This document shows positions 59,325 through 64,000 of a stretch of 64,000 nucleotides of DNA, in pieces; within the stretch, counting starts at the first letter, position 1; each line of letters opens with the position of its first letter. Source of the DNA: Hydra vulgaris (taxonomy: Eukaryota; Cnidaria; Hydrozoa; Anthoathecata; Hydridae); assembly GCF_038396675.1 (NCBI RefSeq), contig NC_088921.1, positions 47,855,001 to 47,919,000 on the forward strand. The letters run 5' to 3'. The position numbers and the translations under genes were made by a program. Below the pieces are notes generated by a model that did no database searches, was not told the origin of the DNA, and saw only the letters and a list, made by a program, of their open reading frames with translations.

Positions 59325-60332
59325 TCAATATTTCGTGGCGAATCCATTGCTTTCGATCACAGCCTTGCATCTTCGAGGCATAGATTCGATCAGGTGATCA
59401 ATGAAACTTTGTGGATTCGCTGCCCAGGCCTTTTAGATTTGTTGAAACAGTTGATCCTTATTACAAACACCTTCATGATTAATTCTGCGGTTGACGATCT
59501 CCCACAGGTTCTCGATAGGGTTAAGATCCGGAGATTGAGGCGGCCAATCCATCACCAATTGGTGGTTGTCTTGAAACCACTGCTTGACTACTTTTGCAGT
59601 GTGTTTCGGATCGTTGTCTTGCTGAAAAACCCATTTTATTGGCATATTCCATTCAGCATGAGGTAACATAACATCTTTCAGGATATTTTTATACATGAAA
59701 CGGTCCATTATTCCATCGTTTCGATGTATTGGACCTAGACCGTTAGCAGAAAAACACCCCCAGACCATTACATTACCTCCACCATGCTTCACGGTCTTAT
59801 GGCAGTAACGTAATTCGAGGCGTTTTCCGGCCGGTCGACGTACACGGCAAATGCCATCGCTCCCAATGATGTTGAACATCGATTCATCACTGAACAGGGC
59901 AGTTCGCCATTTCTGCACATTCCAGTCAATATGAGATGTAGCAAACAGGAGTCTTTTCTTCTGGTTTTTTAGTGAAGTCAGCGGTTTCTTTGCAGGGCGT
60001 CGAGAAAACAATCCGGCTTTAACAGCATGTCGTCTGATTGTTCGGTCCGATACAGGCAGCTCTAATTGCTTTTGTATCTCGACTGATGCTATCCAGGGAT
60101 CCTTCTTGACGGATCTGACGATCATAGAATCCTCTCTAGAAGTGGTGGAACGCGGTCTTCCATCTTTGTTATCTGCTGCCAACTTCCCCGTAGAATGATA
60201 TTTGGAACATAGTCTTGATACGGTCCAATTTTTCACGCGATATTTATCCCAAATACTTTTTTGTGACATTCCACTTACGTAATCGCCAATAATTTTCTTT
60301 CTTAGTTCCAATCCAAGACTGTCGGGAGCCAT
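59325..60332 (-). pseudogene. Tc1 DD34E transposase, one nonsense codon (copy C)
   Basis: Open from ATG at 60332 for 299 codons, then an in-frame TAA at 59433-59435 where copy A has a Gln codon. The same frame continues to the normal stop at 59325-59327. All three catalytic residues (FSDES, QQDNDPKHT, SPDLNPIEN) lie upstream of the stop. A 299-residue product would retain the catalytic core and lack only the last 35 or so residues. The first ATG of copy A is AAG here, supporting the second ATG as the real start. Confidence 0.9.
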
Positions 60333-60617
60333 TTTTGCACTTGAAGTCTTAAAAATAATAAAAATAAATAATCACGCTTCTTAAGGCTTACGGTGTTACA
60401 TCTACCTTGTGATGATACAATAATGCTCTGTGGAACACAACGTCTTGGTTGGATGTGGACTGTATTGATGTAATGAAACACTTGTTGTATTTCACTTCTT
60501 ATATTGATGTTCTTTGATAAAACATTTTGATAAAACTCACTTCGATAAACTGTCTTGATAATACTGACTGATTGACTTCCATATACTGACTGAATTACAT
60601 GTCGATTTACATGTCTC

Positions 60618-60624
60618 TTATATA
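60618..60624 (-). promoter_or_regulatory. TATA box of Tc1 transposase gene, copy C
   Basis: TATATAA on the minus strand, conserved in position with copies A and B. Confidence 0.6.
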
Positions 60625-60648
60625 GTAAAATGAACCTGTGTGAACCTG

Positions 60649-60787
60649 TTCTGGAAGCTTCTGGGTGCGTCTGGATGCTTCTGAATGTTTCTGGATACTT
60701 ATGGATGCTACTGGATGCTTCCAGATGCTTCTTCTGGAAACTTCTGCATGCTTCTAGAAACTTCTGGAAACTTCTGGATACTTCCTT
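60649..60787. promoter_or_regulatory. Phased heat-shock-element-like array, copy C
   Basis: The same 10-bp TTCTGGAWRC units, somewhat shorter than in A and B. Perfect pentamer runs include TTCTGGAAGCTTC at its proximal end and a run of five near 60751-60773 (TTC.. .GAA..TTC..GAA..TTC). Confidence 0.55.
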
Positions 60788-60896
60788 TAATTATTAAAAA
60801 ACTTCCGTGACGTTGACACGGATTAAACTTAAGAAAATGGAACAAACCAAAAAAGTTGCACTTGTTTTGTCCGCTGCAAAATGGCACTTGTCAACG

Positions 60897-60920
60897 AATT
60901 TAATATTAATAATATTAATA

Positions 60921-60951
<31 letters not shown>

Positions 60952-60960
60952 TGAAAAAGA
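60897..60960. repeat. AAT-rich simple repeat
   Basis: Irregular (AAT)n/(ATT)n at the breakpoint of Tc1 copy C. Confidence 0.8.
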
Positions 60961-61095
60961 ATAAAAAATCAGTATTTTTATTTTTTTTTGTAAATTTATA
61001 AATTTTTATTTAAAATTGAGTAGCATTACATATAATGTACAACTTTTATCTTAATATAAAACTAAAATTAGCTAAGAACGATAGTTAAAGTGCAT

Positions 61096-61269
61096 GTAAA
61101 AAAACAGTATATTTATTCATGGAAAAAGCAACAGAGCTTCCAATATTGTGAGAAATATAACGGTCACCCTCGCAGAAAATATGGAGGTATTTTTGAACAA
61201 AAGATTGTTTTAGGTAAAGGTGGTGATGGTATTTTGAGCGAATGGGAATCTATGGGGTTTATGTCATAA
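61096..61269 (+). CDS. Weak exon-like ORF of unknown identity
   Basis: An open frame follows an AACAG acceptor-like site. It encodes FQYCEKYNGHPRRKYGG and GKGGDGILSEWESMGFMS before a stop. The composition (G, W, C, R, P) is unusually protein-like for this DNA. No family is recognised; it could be the last exon of an unseen gene or a decayed element. Confidence 0.2.
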   Translation, partial: VKKQYIYSWKKQQSFQYCEKYNGHPRRKYGGIFEQKIVLGKGGDGILSEWESMGFMS

Positions 61270-61494
61270 GTACAAGCTAAATTGGTGGTTATCGCATAGT
61301 ATGTGTCAGCAAGGATGCTAGTTTTATAAAGCATAAAATTTTTTTACTAACTAAAGAAATCAAATCGTTATGTCATATCTTATCATACAAAACTAAAAAA
61401 ACTCTACAATAAACTAAAACAAGCGTGCAAATAATATTTTGCGCTTACAGAACTGTGTTTTGTAATCCTCTTCGGTGAGACTTTGGATATATTG

Positions 61495-61580
61495 GTAACC
61501 AGACTCCAATCATTGCAAGTTTTTGCAAAACATTTGGCATAAGCATTAACATAAAAAAGTTTGGAGTTTGCTCTATGTCT
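61495..61580. repeat. Unnamed dispersed repeat, copy 3 (diverged)
   Basis: It contains ACTCCAATCATTGCAA, GGCATAAGCATTAACATAAA and GTTTGGAGTTTGCTC, as in the copies at 40568 and 57357. Confidence 0.5.
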
Positions 61581-61689
61581 TTTTGATTTCTTTTTACACT
61601 CTTCAGACAAAATATATCTGGCTTCATCGCAGGTCATGTATACTACATCAATATAATTTGACGTATATATATATTTTTTATGTGACACC

Positions 61690-62005
61690 TAGATTACTAT
61701 AAAAACTAATATGTAGATTTTTTTAAAGCAATTTTTTTTATAGTTGGTAAATTTCATTTATATATATTTATATTCATTTATTTATATTTATTCATATATA
61801 GTTATTCAATTTTTATTGCAAAATAAGCAATATTCCTTCAAGAGTAACTGATTGATTCTGTTATGGTATTTCTCGTTTTTTAAAGAAATAAAAAACTTTG
61901 ATGTTTTTCAATTTAGTTTCAATCCAGATCACTTATTATTTTTACCTCCAATAAGTTGCGTAAAGCGTCCATAGATGGCATGGAATGCCTACTTTCACCA
62001 TTGGG
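61690..62005. other. Intergenic downstream of the arylsulfatase gene
   Basis: A/T-rich, and presumably holds the 3' UTR of the minus-strand gene. No clear element was seen. Confidence 0.5.
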
Positions 62006-62456
62006 TTAAACTCCTATTTTGCTACGGTCTAATGTTTTTCGACTTTTTTCAAGTTTAATTAGTGTTAATTTTAACGATAAATCTTTATATGTGTTGTCCC
62101 ATTCTTCCAAGGATCTTTTATCTCTGTATACAGCAGAAGTATTATATTTGTTTAGTGTATATGTTAATGCTTCAACAGTTTGTGGCATATAATATGCAAC
62201 ATTGTTTCGTTCGCAAGGGTCAAAACGAACATTAAATAAACAAGGTTCGATATCTGGCCAACATCCAATTGCGTCAGGATAGTCGGCACATTCTAACTCA
62301 CTATCCCAAACTGTAATTGGTTTAATTAAATTGTCTAGTTCTCCTTTTGCTAAAGGTCTGGGAGAGAGTGGAACATAACTTTCTCCAGTTATAAGCTTAA
62401 AGTCTCCTACACGTACTGCAGCTTTATTTCCGTTGATGCCGTATAATATTTCCATT
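62006..62456 (-). CDS. Arylsulfatase (ARSB-like), last exon
   Basis: The acceptor TGCATTTAG (minus strand) begins the exon with one base that completes an Arg codon from the previous exon. It encodes MEILYGINGNKAAVRVGDFKL, the sulfatase C-terminal R.GD.KLI segment. A cysteine-containing stretch ending CLFNVRFDPCERNNVAYY follows, matching LF....DP.E..N of arylsulfatase B/I/J-like proteins. The stop is at 62006-62008. Arylsulfatases hydrolyse sulfate esters, usually of glycosaminoglycans, in lysosomes or outside the cell. Confidence 0.88.
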
Positions 62457-62603
62457 CTAAATGCAAAGTTTGTAATGCATAAAATATACTAATTTATAAA
62501 TTTTAAATAATAAATATTATAATAAATAATATTAACATTTAATTTATTTATTATATTTTTATTTCTACTACTTCGTCTTAAGAAATGTGTTTGGAAATAA
62601 TAC

Positions 62604-62745
62604 CTTGGAGAATAGTCATCGTTGTTTATTGAATCCCAAACATCCATGCCATCACTTTCAACTACATGATCAGGGTTACCTCCAGCTAGACGAAATATTG
62701 TTGGCAACCAGTCATTTATATGTACAAGACCATAAGAAACTCGAC
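62604..62745 (-). CDS. Arylsulfatase (ARSB-like), penultimate exon
   Basis: A 142-nt exon. Acceptor GTAATTTAG and donor CCAAG|GTATTA on the minus strand. It encodes GRVSYGLVHINDWLPT and LAGGNPD, then DGMDVWDSI and DDYSPR, the sulfatase (H)..D..PT...AGG....DG.D.W segment before the SPR.E/M..L motif. The N-terminal exons with the catalytic C-x-P-S-R are not in the window and should lie beyond 64000. Confidence 0.88.
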
Positions 62746-62799
62746 CTAAATTACCAGTTACATATGTCAAAAAATGCAAAATGTAAAAAATTCTAAAAG

Positions 62800-63090
62800 G
62801 AGTTAAAAAAAAAAAAAAACTGTAAAAACCGAAACCATAAACTTTTAATAAGCTTTTGGATAAAATATTTGCACTAAAGTTCTGAGTAAAGTTCTGAGTA
62901 AAGTTCTTAAATCGCTACTTTGTTAATTCTTATTAATAGTTACAAACCATACTGTATTATTGTTCAGGCAAAAAATATAATTCATTAACAAATATTTTTA
63001 TTACTGTTTATTCCATTAAAGCGAATAAACAGTAATACAAATATTTGAATCTGAATTTAAGCAATATTTTGTCTTCAGCATTACCCGCAA
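62800..63090. other. Arylsulfatase intron or intergenic sequence
   Basis: A/T-rich, no exon recognised. A small inverted repeat lies around 63001-63035 (ATTACTGTTTATTC and GAATAAACAGTAAT). Confidence 0.5.
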
Positions 63091-63099
63091 CAACAGATG

Positions 63100-63420
63100 T
63101 TTCGTTACAATAAATGAACAGTTGAAAAAATTTCAAAACATAGTGTATGCAGATGATACAACCATCTATTTTGCCAAAATTTTAGTAATTAAAAGTGAAA
63201 ACATTTTAGTAATTAAAAGGGAACTAAGCCGTGAGCTTTTTCCGTGACTTAGATAACAGTGGCAGGTATTTTGATTCTAATATTTTATTTATTAATTTAA
63301 ACTGGAAAACCGAATGTGCGCTAGTCAGCACTCCGAGAAAACTTGCAATTAAAATTAAAAGTTTTATCGCAATGTATAAAAGAATTGTCACAGACTTTTG
63401 CAAGAACACAATAATTTAGG
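63100..63420 (+). pseudogene. LINE reverse transcriptase remnant (YADD region)
   Basis: The frame FQNIVYADDTTIYFAK carries an intact reverse transcriptase YADD box at about 63150. It is followed by a diverged ELSRE segment and, in another frame, the part ending RKLAIKIKSF. A duplicated ATTTTAGTAATTAAAAG phrase at 63180-63220 disrupts it. The remainder to 64000 has no clear continuation. Confidence 0.6.
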
Positions 63421-64000
63421 AACCGTAGTTGTTTGTATCACGTTAAACACTGCATCACCTTTAAGAATAAATGAAAAAATAAAACCAGATCTGATTTCAG
63501 CTGCTTGTAAAAAGGTTTAAAAACAAAAGACTGTTCCAGATTTAACATATAAGTTTGTTCCCCAAAAAAACGCAGCTCCAAAACTTCACACACTCGTGAT
63601 ATTTATCATGCAATGGAATAATAGTATGAACTCATTACACAATATCTTCAATCGTGACGTATGTGTTGGAGTTAAGATGTGTCTCGAAGTAAAACATGTT
63701 ACCATTTTTAGGAAGACTTTACTCCAAAGAATAAAAAAACATTTACGAGAAATCAAAAGTAGTTAGCGCTTCTCTCTAAAGTTAAACTTAAAATTTCAAG
63801 GAAAAAATACAAGTGTTATCTTGTCGGAGAAAAAATTTATAATAAGTGTCCGTTAGAACTCGGAAAAATTAAAATTCAATATTACCACAAATAGGTTGCG
63901 CAATACTTAAATCTTATTTTAGACATGGAGATATATAACACAAGTAGAAACCAATTTTTACCGCAATCTTTTAATGGTCTCAGTTTAGTTGATACAATAC
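63421..64000. other. Window end, unassigned
   Basis: Several short protein-like frames (for example RKTLLQRIKKHLREIKSS near 63710-63765) hint at more decayed mobile-element coding sequence, but no family could be named. Confidence 0.4.

Larger units (their letters stand above)
59072..60896 (-). mobile_element. Tc1-type DNA transposon, copy C, right end lost
   Basis: The left end CAGTATCGGACAAAACGAGT and the whole interior are present, including the inner right direct repeat near 60855-60877. The sequence stops matching copy A at about 60896, so roughly 200 bp with the outer right end is missing. An AAT-rich tract replaces it. It cannot be excised normally. Confidence 0.93.

Noticed and set aside
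59319-59666. Plus-strand ORF inside Tc1 copy C
   Set aside because: It is the antisense shadow of the transposase coding sequence.

Overview
The window looks like nuclear DNA of a cnidarian, most likely Hydra (inference). It is extremely A/T-rich and full of (TA)n arrays. Genes are split into small exons by A/T-rich GT-AG introns. There are Tc1/mariner, hAT, piggyBac-like, pogo-like, LINE and tRNA-derived SINE sequences. Three genes have a 3' splice acceptor 8-19 nt before the ATG, as expected where spliced-leader addition occurs. There is no operon, CRISPR or prokaryotic signal.

Layout. 1-13.4 kb: intergenic, with TA arrays, a 224-bp hAT MITE, a hAT transposase remnant, two decayed LINE reverse transcriptase fragments and three exon-like ORFs of unknown identity. 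13.56-14.52 kb: an intact single-exon class A GPCR. 14.5-22.7 kb: intergenic, with a palindromic MITE, a piggyBac-like MITE flanked by TTAA, and a mariner transposase remnant. 22.8-24.7 kb: Tc1 element copy A. 26.3-33.4 kb: one multi-exon gene, the most unusual in the window. A signal-peptide exon and about 1,530 cysteine-free, low-complexity residues lead into a C-terminal SGNH/GDSL hydrolase domain, joined by phase-compatible introns (about 1,791 residues if the model holds). 33.4-45.5 kb: repeats, with a SINE, a mariner remnant, a 604-bp fold-back element, a LINE fragment, an ACGTC-type MITE and a pogo-like transposase remnant. 45.5-58.1 kb: a complete seven-exon choline/ethanolamine phosphotransferase gene (386 aa). 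Its large introns hold a hAT-type MITE, minisatellites, perfect hairpins, a SINE and Tc1 copy B. 59.1-60.9 kb: Tc1 copy C, truncated. 62.0-62.75 kb: the last two exons of an arylsulfatase gene on the minus strand. 63.1-63.4 kb: a LINE fragment.

The strongest candidate for something undescribed is in the three Tc1 copies. Each transposase gene has, upstream, a consensus TATA box preceded by a 10-bp-phased array of alternating TTC/GAA pentamers. That is the layout of a heat-shock promoter, with up to seven consecutive heat-shock pentamers in copy B. The second is the fusion of a long cysteine-free secreted region to an SGNH hydrolase, with a possible readthrough isoform ending in a hydrophobic anchor-like tail. 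The sequence also carries many short, near-perfect, unrelated hairpins.
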